64,000 bases of DNA from Antarcticimicrobium sp040365005 (GCF_040365005.1 NZ_BAABWV010000006.1:62001-126000), one strand, 5' to 3'; numbered from the stretch's first letter, positions 1-9,294 are shown. The notes: a model not told the origin generated them from the letters alone. Numbers and translations: made by a program.

Positions 1-447
1 GAGGCCGAGACGGCGGAGGCCGTGCTTGCGATTGATGCGCAGGCCCGCGCCTTTGCCCCCTCGGCCGAGCGTCTGCTGGAGACCGAGGCGCAGGGCCACG
101 CCTTTGCCAAGACCACCGTTGCCGTCTGGCCGGAAGAGGACGTGCCACGGCTGTGCCATCCCGTCGCCCTCGGGCATGCCGCAAACCTGCATCGCCTGCC
201 GCTCCTGCTGACGGCGCGGATGTATCTGCACGCCTTTGCCTCCAACCTGGTCTCGGCCGGCATCCGCCTGATCCCCATCGGCCAGACAGACGGGCAAAAG
301 TTGTTGAGCGCGCTGACACCGCTGATCGAAGCCCTCGCCGAAAAAGCAATCGGCGAGTCGCCAGAGGATCTGTCCAGCACCGCGTTTCTGGCCGATATTG
401 CCTCTATGAAACACGAAACCCAGTATTCAAGGTTGTTCCGCTCATGA
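1..447 (+). CDS. ureF: Urease accessory protein UreF, C-terminal part (cut by window start)
   Basis: The frame is open from base 1 to a TGA at 445-447, so only the C-terminal ~148 residues are visible. The helical segment around HAANLHRLPLLLTARMYLHA and the ending resembling TQYSRLFRS are typical of UreF. In the family, UreF works with UreD and UreG to deliver nickel to urease. The stop overlaps the ureG start (TCATGA), which indicates translational coupling. The true start lies outside the window. Identity rests on the family-like ending and on ureG immediately downstream. Confidence 0.9.
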   Translation, partial: EAETAEAVLAIDAQARAFAPSAERLLETEAQGHAFAKTTVAVWPEEDVPRLCHPVALGHAANLHRLPLLLTARMYLHAFASNLVSAGIRLIPIGQTDGQKLLSALTPLIEALAEKAIGESPEDLSSTAFLADIASMKHETQYSRLFRS

Positions 448-1073
448 AATCCCCAAACGGCCCCCTGCGCGTGGGCATCGGCGGCCCGGTCGGCGCCGGC
501 AAGACCACGCTGACCGCCGCGCTGGCCCGCGCCCTGTCGCCCCACCTCTCCGTCGCGGTCGTCACCAACGACATCTACACGCGCGAGGATGCCGAGGCGC
601 TGATGCGCCAGCAGGTGCTGCCCGCTGACCGGATCAAGGGGGTCGAGACCGGCGGCTGCCCGCACACGGCGATCCGCGAGGACGCCTCGATCAACCTTGC
701 CGCCATCGCCGACCTGACCGAACGGTTTCCCGACCTCGATGTCGTGCTGATCGAATCCGGTGGCGACAACCTGTCGGCCACCTTCAGCCCGGAACTGGCC
801 GACGTGACGCTTTACGTCATCGACACTGCCGCCGGCGAGGACATCCCGCGCAAGGGCGGCCCGGCGATCACCAAGTCCGATCTGTTGATCGTCAACAAGA
901 CCGACCTGGCCCCCCATGTCGGCGCCGACCTCTCGGTGATGGTCCGCGATGCGGCGCGCATGCGCGGCGATGGCAAGACCGTCTTCGCCGCCCTCAGAAA
1001 GGGAGAGGGCGTATCGGACATCGTCGCCAACCTGTGCGAGATCGGCGGGCTGCTGATCCCCGAAGACGCCTGA
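444..1073 (+). CDS. ureG: Urease accessory GTPase UreG
   Basis: This 209-residue SIMIBI-class GTPase powers nickel insertion into urease. The P-loop GPVGAGKT lies at residues 14-21. The metal-binding Cys-Pro-His motif (GGCPHT) has its cysteine at residue 72. ESGGDN and the NKTD guanine-specificity motif follow. The length matches the family. The ATG at 444 overlaps the ureF stop and gives the normal MKSPNGPLRVGIGGPVG start; the much longer upstream extension in this frame is just ureF read out of frame. It is the last gene of a urease operon running in from the left. Confidence 0.97.
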   Translation: MKSPNGPLRVGIGGPVGAGKTTLTAALARALSPHLSVAVVTNDIYTREDAEALMRQQVLPADRIKGVETGGCPHTAIREDASINLAAIADLTERFPDLDVVLIESGGDNLSATFSPELADVTLYVIDTAAGEDIPRKGGPAITKSDLLIVNKTDLAPHVGADLSVMVRDAARMRGDGKTVFAALRKGEGVSDIVANLCEIGGLLIPEDA

Positions 1074-1207
1074 GCGGAACATCGCTCAGGCGCCGCCTGG
1101 TGCCGGCCAAACCACCCGGACACGCGCAGGCCCCACGTTGCAGGCAATGAGCGGGTTCCCGCCACCCGCCCGATCGTGCTAGGGTGTAGGAAGCCCGGAG
1201 GTGCCGC

Positions 1208-1828
1208 ATGCCGTTTTACCGCCCGCACGTATTGTTGTTTCTGGTTCTTTCGCTTTCACTGGCCCTGCCGGCGGCGGCAAGCAACGATAACGGGTACGGC
1301 GGAGGCACTGACGGTGCCAGCGCAGGTGGCGCCGGCGCTGGAGGCGAAGGTGGTGGATCGACATCCGGCCTGTCGACACGGGCGACCGCGGCCGTGACGC
1401 GCACCCTGAAACGGGATTTCATGCGCTGTCAGAAGCTGACGGAGGTCTATCGGTTCGACTGTTACCGTATCGTCTATCGGCTGTCCGCTCGAAAACTTGT
1501 TGGAAACCAGGCCTATCGGCCGGCCCGTCAGGTTCTGGAGAGCGTCGAAAAGTCGATTGACAAGGTTGTCCGCACCTATGCCGACCCGACGGCCCCCCGC
1601 AAGCGGGCAGGGTTTCAAGCCTACCGCGCCATCAAGCCGGCGGCGGTGTCACAGGCCAAGCGCGATGTCACAAAGGTGCTGGCCGAGGCGGAAACGACGC
1701 TGTTGCGGTCGGCGGGCAAGGACAACAGCCATTTCGCCTCGATCGCCCAGGCGGTGAACTCCAACAAGGTGCTGTTGCGCTCGGCCTTGTTGGAAATCTT
1801 CAGGCCGGTGCTGGCCCTGCTAGATTGA
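1208..1828 (+). CDS. Secreted protein of unknown function with Gly-rich linker
   Basis: The 206-residue product has a clear Sec signal peptide (hydrophobic residues about 8-22, AAA cleavage region). A Gly/Ala/Ser-rich low-complexity stretch covers about residues 26-55, followed by a mostly helical domain rich in Lys and Arg. Two cysteines (MRCQ and FDCY, about residues 73 and 85) could form a disulfide. I recognise no named family. A GGAGG-like ribosome site lies just upstream of the ATG. It stands alone between ureG and tRNA-Ala. It is probably periplasmic; its role is unknown. Confidence 0.75.
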   Translation: MPFYRPHVLLFLVLSLSLALPAAASNDNGYGGGTDGASAGGAGAGGEGGGSTSGLSTRATAAVTRTLKRDFMRCQKLTEVYRFDCYRIVYRLSARKLVGNQAYRPARQVLESVEKSIDKVVRTYADPTAPRKRAGFQAYRAIKPAAVSQAKRDVTKVLAEAETTLLRSAGKDNSHFASIAQAVNSNKVLLRSALLEIFRPVLALLD

Positions 1829-1876
1829 CGCACCCCCCTTGCATCCGGCGCGATTTTCTCCGATTTTTCCCGCGTC

Positions 1877-1952
<76 letters not shown>

Positions 1953-2243
1953 AATCTCGCTCTTATGTTGAAGAAACCACTAACGCCTTGAATGGAAAGG
2001 CGGTTTCAACGCCTGACAACCTCCACCAAGATTGCATCGCACAGGCTCTGCGGAAGTCGGCTTCAGCACAGTTCACCTCAAGGCGATTCCACTTTTTTCA
2101 CGTATCGACCAAGGGTTCTCTCGACCTCATGGCATTACCCCGCCAAATCACGCGATCCTGGCGTGTGGCGCTTTGACATGCGTTTCTTCAATCCCCGCGG
2201 CACAGTCGGGATGTCAGGGGGCAACGCGCGCCGAGGTTGCCCC
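1953..2243. other. Intergenic region after tRNA-Ala, no gene seen
   Basis: About 290 bases between tRNA-Ala and the end of the opposite-strand Hint gene. Base composition is more AT-rich than the neighbours. One imperfect hairpin (GAAACC...GGTTTC with an inner CGCCTT/AAGGCG) begins about 20 bases after the tRNA but lacks a T-run. The short frames here show no family-like sequence. I found no repeat of the tRNA 3' end that would mark an attachment site. Confidence 0.5.
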
Positions 2244-3308
2244 TTACGCGGCCTCGTGCATCAGGATCGCCGCCTCGGATCGCGTCAGGTTGCGGCGCGC
2301 GAAGGGGCCGTAGAGATGCGGGTCGGCTTCCAACCCCGGAAGCTGCCCGACCAGCCGCGCACGGTCCGCCCCGGCCAGCGTGGTCAGATCGGCGTTGGCG
2401 GGGTGAAAGCTCTCGGTCTCCACCCCGTTGGCGACCAGGATCTCGTGGTTGGGCAGCAGCAGGTGCACATAGCTCACCTCGCGCACCGAATGATCCTCGA
2501 TCACCGTGGTGCCGTTGACCAGGTCACGGGCGGCAACCAGCACCTCGTCGGTGTTGAACAGGGCATGCGCCGCCCTGCCCCGCACCAGCATCCGGTGTTC
2601 GGGCGAGACCAGCAGGGATTGATCCGGGCGCTCGATCCCGAGCGCGCCGGCACACAGGCGCACCGGGCGCAGCTGCGGCATGACCTGAAGCCGCGCGCCG
2701 GTGATCCGACGGCGACCGATCCAAAGCACCGGCTGCGCACCGCTGTCGCGGGTCTGCACCAGGTCGCCCTCGCGCAGCGCCTCGACCGGGCGCGATCCCT
2801 CGGGCGTTTCCAGGCGGGTTCCGGGGGTGAAACAGATCACGCCGCCACGGGTTTCGTCCACCATGCGTGACGGCTGATCGGACAGGCTGTGGCGCACCAC
2901 CCAGAGGTCGGTGTGCCGAGGCGGCATCTCGTCGAGGAACATCAACAGCGGCGGGCGCCCCGGCCCGGTCTCGATCACGGTCACGGTATAGCTTCGGGCG
3001 CCGTCGGTCGCGACAAAGGACCGCTCCATCAGCGGGTCGTCGACCTCGACTGCCGACAGGTCGGTGGTATTGCGCACCGCCGCGCCCACGAGGCGCCGCA
3101 CCGTGCGCGCCGCCCGTTTGCGTATCTCGGCTTCTCCGTCCGCCCCGCCCAGCCGCAACAGCCCGTTCGGCCCGTCCACGCGCACGACATCGCCGCGCCA
3201 GGACCACGCCGCGCCCACCTCGAGCGCACTTACCGGCGGGTCATCGAGCCCGTCGATCTCTGTTTGCGACCAGGAAATGACGAACGTGCCACGAAAGCCC
3301 GTTTCCAT
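2244..3308 (-). CDS. Hint (hedgehog/intein-type) domain protein
   Basis: The 354-residue product has a Hint module starting near GGVICFTPGTRLETPEGSR, the typical Cys-first start of hedgehog/intein autoprocessing domains as found in roseobacters. A second block (SPEHRMLVRG) and a His-containing LLLPNHEILVANGVETESFHP end follow. The N-terminal ~150 residues are a beta-rich region without a recognised name. The ATG at 3308 is preferred; a TTG 12 codons upstream would extend it. It stands alone. Family knowledge suggests surface or secreted proteins with Hint domains, but the partner and processing are unknown. Confidence 0.85.
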   Translation of the reverse strand: METGFRGTFVISWSQTEIDGLDDPPVSALEVGAAWSWRGDVVRVDGPNGLLRLGGADGEAEIRKRAARTVRRLVGAAVRNTTDLSAVEVDDPLMERSFVATDGARSYTVTVIETGPGRPPLLMFLDEMPPRHTDLWVVRHSLSDQPSRMVDETRGGVICFTPGTRLETPEGSRPVEALREGDLVQTRDSGAQPVLWIGRRRITGARLQVMPQLRPVRLCAGALGIERPDQSLLVSPEHRMLVRGRAAHALFNTDEVLVAARDLVNGTTVIEDHSVREVSYVHLLLPNHEILVANGVETESFHPANADLTTLAGADRARLVGQLPGLEADPHLYGPFARRNLTRSEAAILMHEAA

Positions 3309-3614
3309 CTGCCTGTATGCCTGCCTTGCTATTATTTTTTTCAAACATTAACAAACGAGGCCCGGCAAAGGAAGACCTTTTGATTTCCGTTGGTTAGATT
3401 GTATTCTTTATGTACCGCACGCGGGGCGCGGCACCGGTCTTCAGGACGACCGCTTGACGCGGCCCGGTCCACCCGACGGAAATTTCCAATGAAATCAAGG
3501 GCTCGGGATTATGCGCGCGGCGCGGCGTCAGGAGGGCAATTTGGCCACGCCCCCATGACGTGATCCAGGAGGATGGTGGGCGGATGGCCCACCTCCCTGC
3601 CCGCACCGACCGGC
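3309..3614. other. Intergenic region between Hint gene and uvrB end
   Basis: About 305 bases. The part nearest the Hint gene (3330-3420) is AT-rich and probably holds its minus-strand promoter; no consensus hexamers can be assigned with certainty. The rest is GC-rich. A 74-codon minus-strand frame at 3394-3618 has no family-like sequence and is not called. Confidence 0.4.
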
Positions 3615-5819
3615 TCAATGGCTCGACTTTCCCCGCCGCTTCACCCCGCCGCGCTGTCCCGGTCGGCCGGCGGTGGAGCGGCCGCGCGATTGCACTGCCG
3701 CCTCGCTTGCGGCCTCGACCGCCGATTGTCGCGCCAGCGGGTCGTCGGCGATGGCAAGGTCCACCGCCTCCAGCCGCTTGACCTCGTCGCGCAGGCGCGC
3801 GGCCTCTTCGAACTCCAGGTTCTCCGCGGCCTTGCGCATTTCCAGCCGCAGCCCGTCCAGATGCGCCTCGAGGTTGGCACCGTGCAGCGGCTTGTCGACC
3901 TTGGCGGTCACCCGGTTCATGTCCACGTCACCCTTGTAAAGACCGGCGAGGATGTCCTCGACGTTCTTCTTCACCGTCGCCGGGGTGATGCCGTGTTCCT
4001 CGTTATAGGCGATCTGCTTGGTGCGGCGCCGCTCGGTCTCGGACAGGGCGCGTTCCATGCTGCCGGTGATCCGGTCGGCGTACATGATGACACGCCCCTC
4101 GGCGTTGCGCGCCGCCCGCCCGATGGTCTGGATCAGCGAGGTTTCCGAGCGCAGGAACCCCTCCTTGTCGGCATCCAGGATCGCCACCAGCCCGCATTCG
4201 GGGATGTCCAGCCCCTCGCGCAAAAGGTTGATGCCGATCAGCACGTCGAAGGCGCCAAGGCGCAGGTCGCGCAGGATCTCGATCCGCTCGATGGTGTCGA
4301 TATCCGAGTGCATGTAGCGAACCTTGATCCCCTGCTCGTGCATGTACTCGGTCAGGTCCTCGGCCATCCGCTTGGTCAGGGTGGTGACCAGCGTGCGGAA
4401 GCCGTCGGCGGTGACGCGGCGCACCTCGTCCAGCAGGTCGTCCACCTGCATCTCCACCGGTCGGATCTCGACCTTGGGGTCCAGAAGGCCGGTGGGGCGG
4501 ATCACCTGTTCGGTGAACACGCCACCGGTCTGCTCCATCTCCCACTTGGCGGGCGTGGCGCTGACAAAGACCGATTGCGGCCGCATCGCGTCCCATTCCT
4601 CGAACTTGAGGGGGCGGTTGTCCATGCAGGAGGGCAGCCGGAACCCGTGTTCGGCCAGCGTGAACTTGCGCCGATAGTCGCCCTTGTACATGCCGCCGAT
4701 CTGCGGCACCGAGACGTGGGATTCATCGGCAAAGACGATGGCGTTGTCGGGGATGAACTCGAACAGGGTCGGCGGCGGCTCGCCCGGGGCGCGGCCGGTG
4801 AGATAGCGCGAGTAATTCTCGATCCCGTTGCAGACGCCGGTCGCCTCGAGCATTTCCAGGTCGAAGTTGGTGCGCTGTTCCAGCCGCTGCGCCTCCAGCA
4901 GCTTGCCCTCGCCCACCAACTGGTCAAGCCGCTGGCGCAGCTCTTTCTTGATGCCCTGGATCGCCTGCTGCATGGTCGGTTTCGGCGTGACGTAGTGGCT
5001 GTTGGCATAGACGCGGATGCGGTCGAAACTGCCGGTCTTTTCGCCGGTCAGCGGATCGAACTCGGTGATCGCCTCCAGTTCCTCGCCAAAGAACGAAAGT
5101 TTCCAGGCGCGGTCCTCAAGGTGGGCCGGAAAGATCTCCAGCACATCGCCGCGCACCCGGAAACTGCCGCGCTGAAAGGCGTGATCGTTGCGCCGGTACT
5201 GCTGGGTCACCAGGTCGGCGATCACCGCGCGCTGGTCGTATTCCTTGCCCACCTCCAGGTCCTGCGTCATCGCGCCGTAGGTCTCGACGCTACCGATGCC
5301 ATAGATGCAGGAAACCGAGGCGACGATGATCACGTCGTCGCGCTCCAGCAGGGCCCGCGTGGCCGAGTGGCGCATGCGGTCGATCTGCTCGTTGATCTGC
5401 GATTCCTTCTCGATATAGGTGTCCGAGCGCGCCACATAGGCCTCGGGCTGGTAGTAGTCATAGTAGGAGACAAAGTACTCCACCGCGTTATCGGGGAAAA
5501 ATCCCTTGAATTCCCCGTAAAGCTGCGCCGCCAGCGTCTTGTTGGGGGCCAGGATGATCGCAGGGCGTTGTGTTTCCTCGATGATCTTGGCCATGGTAAA
5601 GGTCTTGCCGGTGCCCGTCGCCCCCAGGAGTACCTGGTCGCGGTCGCCGTCCCGCACCCCCTGGCTGAGTTCGGCAATGGCCGTGGGCTGGTCCCCCGCC
5701 GGTTCAAACTCGGTCTCCAGGACAAATCGCTTACCGCCCTCCAGCTTGGGCCGGTCTTTCACGTCCGGGGCCGGCGCGTGCAGGAGGGGGGCGGATTTGT
5801 CGGAATGGGCATAGGGCAT
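3615..5819 (-). CDS. uvrB: Excinuclease ABC subunit UvrB
   Basis: The 734-residue DNA-damage-recognition helicase works with UvrA and UvrC in nucleotide excision repair. Walker A GATGTGKT lies near residue 67, followed by the damage-probing beta-hairpin region (YYDYYQPEAY), a DESH box, helicase motifs (SATP, GINLLREGLDIPE, QTIGRAARN) and the C-terminal UVR motif (LEFEEAARLRDEVKRLE). The ATG at 5819 has GAGGA about 9 bases upstream; the frame runs on 30 codons further without a better start. A basic Ser/Arg/Gly-rich tail ends the protein. It is divergent from the complex I gene, about 160 bases away. Confidence 0.97.
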   Translation of the reverse strand: MPYAHSDKSAPLLHAPAPDVKDRPKLEGGKRFVLETEFEPAGDQPTAIAELSQGVRDGDRDQVLLGATGTGKTFTMAKIIEETQRPAIILAPNKTLAAQLYGEFKGFFPDNAVEYFVSYYDYYQPEAYVARSDTYIEKESQINEQIDRMRHSATRALLERDDVIIVASVSCIYGIGSVETYGAMTQDLEVGKEYDQRAVIADLVTQQYRRNDHAFQRGSFRVRGDVLEIFPAHLEDRAWKLSFFGEELEAITEFDPLTGEKTGSFDRIRVYANSHYVTPKPTMQQAIQGIKKELRQRLDQLVGEGKLLEAQRLEQRTNFDLEMLEATGVCNGIENYSRYLTGRAPGEPPPTLFEFIPDNAIVFADESHVSVPQIGGMYKGDYRRKFTLAEHGFRLPSCMDNRPLKFEEWDAMRPQSVFVSATPAKWEMEQTGGVFTEQVIRPTGLLDPKVEIRPVEMQVDDLLDEVRRVTADGFRTLVTTLTKRMAEDLTEYMHEQGIKVRYMHSDIDTIERIEILRDLRLGAFDVLIGINLLREGLDIPECGLVAILDADKEGFLRSETSLIQTIGRAARNAEGRVIMYADRITGSMERALSETERRRTKQIAYNEEHGITPATVKKNVEDILAGLYKGDVDMNRVTAKVDKPLHGANLEAHLDGLRLEMRKAAENLEFEEAARLRDEVKRLEAVDLAIADDPLARQSAVEAASEAAVQSRGRSTAGRPGQRGGVKRRGKSSH

Positions 5820-5976
5820 GGGCGGGAATCCTCTTCGATCCGGATTTTGGTCACATTTTGTTCCAGCGCAAGGGGCCGCGCGGAAAACCCGCACCCGCTT
5901 GCGGGACAAAACGCGCCTTGCCGCGCCCGGCGCACTGTCGCATATAGGGGCAACCGACCGGAAAAGAGAGGCTGCA

Positions 5977-6288
5977 ATGCGCGCGCGGATTTACCGACCT
6001 GCCAGAAACGCCATGACCTCGGGCATGGCCAAGACCCGCAACTGGGTGCTGGAATATGCCCCGGCCTCGGCCCGTGATGTGGACCCCCTGATGGGGTGGA
6101 CCTCCTCCTCCGACACCCAGGCTCAGGTGCACCTGCGGTTCGAGAGCAAGCAGGCCGCGCTGGATTACGCCGAGGCGCATGGCATCGACGCCCAGGTGGT
6201 CGAGCCGCACCAGCGCAAGTCCAACGTCCGCCCGCGCGGCTATGGCGAGAATTTCGCCACCGACCGCCGCGGCCCCTGGACCCACTGA
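5977..6288 (+). CDS. NADH dehydrogenase complex I accessory subunit (NDUFS4-like, ETC complex I subunit)
   Basis: The 103-residue protein matches the bacterial homologue of mitochondrial NDUFS4 (18 kDa subunit). It starts with ARIYRPARNAMTSGMAKTRNW, has the core WVLEY...DPLMGWTSSSDTQAQVHLRF, and ends near the family's KSNVRPRGYGENF motif. In alphaproteobacteria and mitochondria the family stabilises complex I. The ATG at 5977 follows AAGAGAGG. It is monocistronic, with a strong terminator just downstream. Confidence 0.93.
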   Translation: MRARIYRPARNAMTSGMAKTRNWVLEYAPASARDVDPLMGWTSSSDTQAQVHLRFESKQAALDYAEAHGIDAQVVEPHQRKSNVRPRGYGENFATDRRGPWTH

Positions 6289-6344
6289 GCCTTTTGTAAA
6301 TCGCGGTAAGGTTCCCGCGAAGACGGTTTGGAAGCAACATACGG

Positions 6345-6366
6345 GGCGCCCGCCGGGCGCCTTTTC
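6345..6366 (+). terminator. Rho-independent terminator after the complex I gene
   Basis: A perfect 7-bp GC stem (GGCGCCC/GGGCGCC) with a 3-nt loop runs directly into TTTT. It sits 57 bases after the stop of the upstream gene. Confidence 0.8.
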
Positions 6367-6790
6367 CATATGTTGATTTCGTTGCTTTGGCCAAGTGAGA
6401 TGCCCACAACCACCGCGGCAAAGGCCCCCCGGACAGGGCCGAGACGGCTTGGAAAGCGGGCAGCTTGATAGGCCTCCTGCCAAGGCCCTGGCCGAAATGC
6501 GTTCCAAAGCGGCGATGTTGCACAAACTCGGGCTTCCGCGTGAGTCGTCCCTTTCGCTTGGACTCGGGCAGCGACTTCGATGAGGGGCAAGTGGCAGCGG
6601 GGATGGTCCTGACGTCGGACCTTCTTCGTCAGTTGTTTAGACATCAGAAAAAATTCAATCCCTGATTGTTTAGCCGAATTGAAGCTCGCGCTGTTTCTGA
6701 TGATGTCCGCCATCAACAAACCCGCCGCGCACGCATATTTCGATCACGCTGCAAGACGGGGGTTTGCATCTGGCGTGGCCATCCTGTCCA
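6367..6790. other. Intergenic region before the ttr block
   Basis: About 420 bases with no convincing gene on either strand. GC is moderately lower at 6640-6760. A TGTTGCACAAA string at 6516-6526 resembles the ends of some insertion sequences, but no transposase-like reading is visible, so no element is called. The region must hold the ttrSR promoter. No FNR box or copy of the palindrome at 9196 was seen. Confidence 0.4.
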
Positions 6791-8584
6791 ATGCCGCAAG
6801 CCATGACTGCATTTCTCGCCCGACTTTCCTTTTCCCTCGTCACACTTGCACTGGCGGTCCCGACGGCACGAGCCGAGGAGCCGCTTCGGATCGGTGTTCT
6901 CGACTACCTGTCGACGGAGCATGCGCTCGATCATTGGCACGCGACCGAGGATGCCCTGAACCGGGCCTTGCCCGAGCATGACTTCCGCGTCGTTCCTTTG
7001 GACCTTTATGGCCTCGACGCTGCGCTGGCGGATCATGCGCTGGATTTCGTCATTACGAACCCGGGAAATTACGCCGCGCTTGAATACAGCCACCATATCA
7101 GCCGGATCGCCACCGCCGAGGGCGATTGGCCGGTGGCCTCGACCCTTGTGACGAACGGGGATCTTGAAACACTGGGCGATCTGGCCGGGCGGCGGCTTGC
7201 GATCGTCGCGCCCGAAGCCTTTGGCGGGTTTCAGATCGTCTGGTCGGACATGGCGGACACCGACAGCGCCCTTCCGCGACAGGTCGAACTGGTGATCACC
7301 GGCTATCCGATGCAATCCGCGGCAGAGGCGGTGCTTGACGGTCGGGCGGATGCGGCGGTGCTCAGGACCTGCATGCTTGAGGAGCTGCAGGGGAAATCCC
7401 CCCGTTTCGACACGCTGCATGCCTTTGCGGTGCAGGGGGATGTCTCTGCCGCCGTTGGATGTGCAAGTTCCAGCGCGGTCTATCCCGGTTGGCCCTTTGC
7501 CAAGGCGCCGCAGACCTCGGCCGCGCTTGCCAAGCAGGTCGCGGTCGCGCTGATGCAAATGGAGGGGGCGACCGGCTGGACCGTGCCACTTGATTATCAG
7601 CCGGTGCACGATCTGATGCGCAAGCTTCAGATCGGCCCCTATGTGCGTGTCGGTCCGGTGTCGCTGCGCGAGTTCGTTCAGGATTATCGGGATTGGCTGA
7701 TCGTATTTGTCGTCGCGCTGATGTTCTGGGCGCTTTATTCCGTGCGGATCGAGACATTGGTGCGCCGTCGCACCGCGGCGTTGAAGGATGCCAATGCCGC
7801 GCTCAAGACCGAGATGGTGGAACGCAAACACGCCGAAGAGGCCGACCGCCAGCACCGGCGTGAACTTGAGCATGTCGCGCGCCTGTCCATTCTGGGGGAA
7901 ATGGCCACCTCGATCGCGCATGAGCTGAACCAGCCCTTGAGTGCGATTTCCAGCTATGCGCAGGGCTGCCTGTTACGGCTCAAGGCCGGCAATTTCTCGG
8001 AAAGGGACATGACGCTTGCCTCGCAGGAAGTGGCAAATCAGGCGGAGCGCGCCAGCACCATGATCAAGCGCATCCGCGCCTTCGTCGGGAAACGCGAACG
8101 GCAGCTGGCCCCGGTTGCCGCTGACGCCCTGATCAGGGATTGCGCCTCGATCTATTCCGCCTCGGCCCACCGGGCGGGGGTGCATGTTCAAACGCAGATC
8201 GCGGAGGATTTGCCGAACCTGATGGCGGATGCGGTGCAGCTTCAGCAGGTGATCCTGAATCTTGTTCAGAACGGGATCGACGCCATGGAGCAGACCCCGC
8301 AAAACCAGCGCACCTTGACGATCCGCGCAGAGGCCCGCGACGACGGCCCCCGCGGACCGGGCGTCGCGATTTCGGTGCGCGACAACGGCCAGGGCATGAC
8401 CCCAGAGGCGATGGACCATTTCGCCGAGGCTTTCTATACGACCAAAACCGAAGGCGTCGGTCTCGGCCTTGCACTCAGCCGGTCGATCATCGACGCCCAT
8501 GACGGCTGGATGCGCGCAAGGCAGCCCGAAGACGGGATCGGGCTGCGCGTTGAGATCTGGCTCCCGGCAGGAGATCGCAGGTGA
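6791..8584 (+). CDS. ttrS: Tetrathionate sensor histidine kinase TtrS
   Basis: About 597 residues. A signal peptide is followed by a periplasmic phosphonate-binding-like (PhnD) domain to about residue 290. A transmembrane helix (WLIVFVVALMFWALYSV, about 302-320) and a short coiled coil lead into a HisKA/HATPase kinase. The phospho-acceptor His is in IAHELNQPLSA, about residue 377. The N box (LVQNGIDAM) and G boxes (DNGQGM, GVGLGLALS) are intact. Known TtrS proteins sense tetrathionate with this architecture. ATG 6791 or 6803 are both possible starts; neither has a strong ribosome site. The stop overlaps the ttrR GTG. Confidence 0.9.
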   Translation: MPQAMTAFLARLSFSLVTLALAVPTARAEEPLRIGVLDYLSTEHALDHWHATEDALNRALPEHDFRVVPLDLYGLDAALADHALDFVITNPGNYAALEYSHHISRIATAEGDWPVASTLVTNGDLETLGDLAGRRLAIVAPEAFGGFQIVWSDMADTDSALPRQVELVITGYPMQSAAEAVLDGRADAAVLRTCMLEELQGKSPRFDTLHAFAVQGDVSAAVGCASSSAVYPGWPFAKAPQTSAALAKQVAVALMQMEGATGWTVPLDYQPVHDLMRKLQIGPYVRVGPVSLREFVQDYRDWLIVFVVALMFWALYSVRIETLVRRRTAALKDANAALKTEMVERKHAEEADRQHRRELEHVARLSILGEMATSIAHELNQPLSAISSYAQGCLLRLKAGNFSERDMTLASQEVANQAERASTMIKRIRAFVGKRERQLAPVAADALIRDCASIYSASAHRAGVHVQTQIAEDLPNLMADAVQLQQVILNLVQNGIDAMEQTPQNQRTLTIRAEARDDGPRGPGVAISVRDNGQGMTPEAMDHFAEAFYTTKTEGVGLGLALSRSIIDAHDGWMRARQPEDGIGLRVEIWLPAGDRR

Positions 8585-9198
8585 GTGAAGAAGGCAGCAT
8601 TCATATCGTGGACGACGACCGCGCGGCACGCGAAGGACTTGGGTTTCTTCTGTCGTCCCTGGGGCTCGAGATCCGGCAACATGGCTCTGCCCTCGATCTG
8701 CTCGGCACGCTGGGCGATCAGGCCGAGGGCTGCATTCTGGCGGATGTACGGATGCCCGGCATGACCGGTCTGGAGTTGTTGGACGAGTTGAAAGCCCGCA
8801 ATTGCCCGCTGCCGGTGATCATGATCACCGGCCATGGCGATGTGCCCATGGCCGTGCGTGCGATGCGCTCGGGCGCCATCGACTTTTTCGAGAAACCTGT
8901 CGATGGCATGGCCTTGGTCGACCGTATCAAGGAGGCCCTGAGCAAAAGCCGCCAACAGGCGGATGCTGCACGCACGGCGGCGGCCCTGCGCGAAAGAACG
9001 CAAAGCCTGACCGCGCGCGAGACGGAAATCGCCCGCGCGGTTCTGGCAGGCCGCCAGAACAAGCAGATCGCCGACGCTCTGGGCATCAGCCTGAAAACCG
9101 TGGAAATCCATCGTCATAACGTGATGGACAAGATGGGGGCCAGCTCGGCGGCGGATCTTGTGCGACTGCTTGTCGCGGCGGGTTGGGCCGACTCTTAG
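8581..9198 (+). CDS. ttrR: Response regulator TtrR (FixJ/LuxR type)
   Basis: The 205-residue two-domain regulator has an N-terminal receiver with the acidic DDD pocket at residues 11-13, phospho-acceptor Asp55 (ILADVRMPG) and the conserved Lys in FFEKP. The C-terminal LuxR-type helix-turn-helix is LTARETEIARAVLAG...NKQIADALGISLKTVEIHR. The GTG start at 8581 overlaps the ttrS stop, so the two are coupled. It presumably activates ttrBCA directly downstream. The TAG stop lies inside a 16-bp palindrome. Confidence 0.93.
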   Translation: MSEEGSIHIVDDDRAAREGLGFLLSSLGLEIRQHGSALDLLGTLGDQAEGCILADVRMPGMTGLELLDELKARNCPLPVIMITGHGDVPMAVRAMRSGAIDFFEKPVDGMALVDRIKEALSKSRQQADAARTAAALRERTQSLTARETEIARAVLAGRQNKQIADALGISLKTVEIHRHNVMDKMGASSAADLVRLLVAAGWADS

Positions 9199-9211
9199 GG
9201 GTTAACCCCTA
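9196..9211. promoter_or_regulatory. Perfect palindrome, candidate TtrR operator
   Basis: TAGGGGTTAACCCCTA is a 16-bp perfect inverted repeat. It overlaps the last codon of ttrR and lies 83 bases before the ttrB start, a normal place for an activator site. Palindromic operators are expected for dimeric FixJ-type regulators. The assignment to TtrR is inference from position. Confidence 0.45.
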
Positions 9212-9294
9212 GGCGCTTCGGGTTTCCGCCGATACCGCCGCCCCCCGGGACACGACTATCCTCTGGTTGACCTTGAACAGAAAGGATCAGCCAA

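Noticed and set aside
1953..2100. Attachment-site repeat after tRNA-Ala
   Set aside because: No copy of the tRNA 3' end was seen downstream and the flanking genes are ordinary.
3394..3618. 74-codon minus-strand frame between the Hint gene and uvrB
   Set aside because: No ribosome site and no family-like residues; it runs into the uvrB stop region.
3573..6077. Long open frame on the plus strand through uvrB
   Set aside because: It mirrors the real minus-strand gene and encodes no family-like sequence; GC-rich coding DNA gives such shadows.
6516..6526. TGTTGCACAAA as an insertion-sequence end before ttrS
   Set aside because: The string occurs in several IS families, but no partner end or transposase remnant could be read, so it may be chance.
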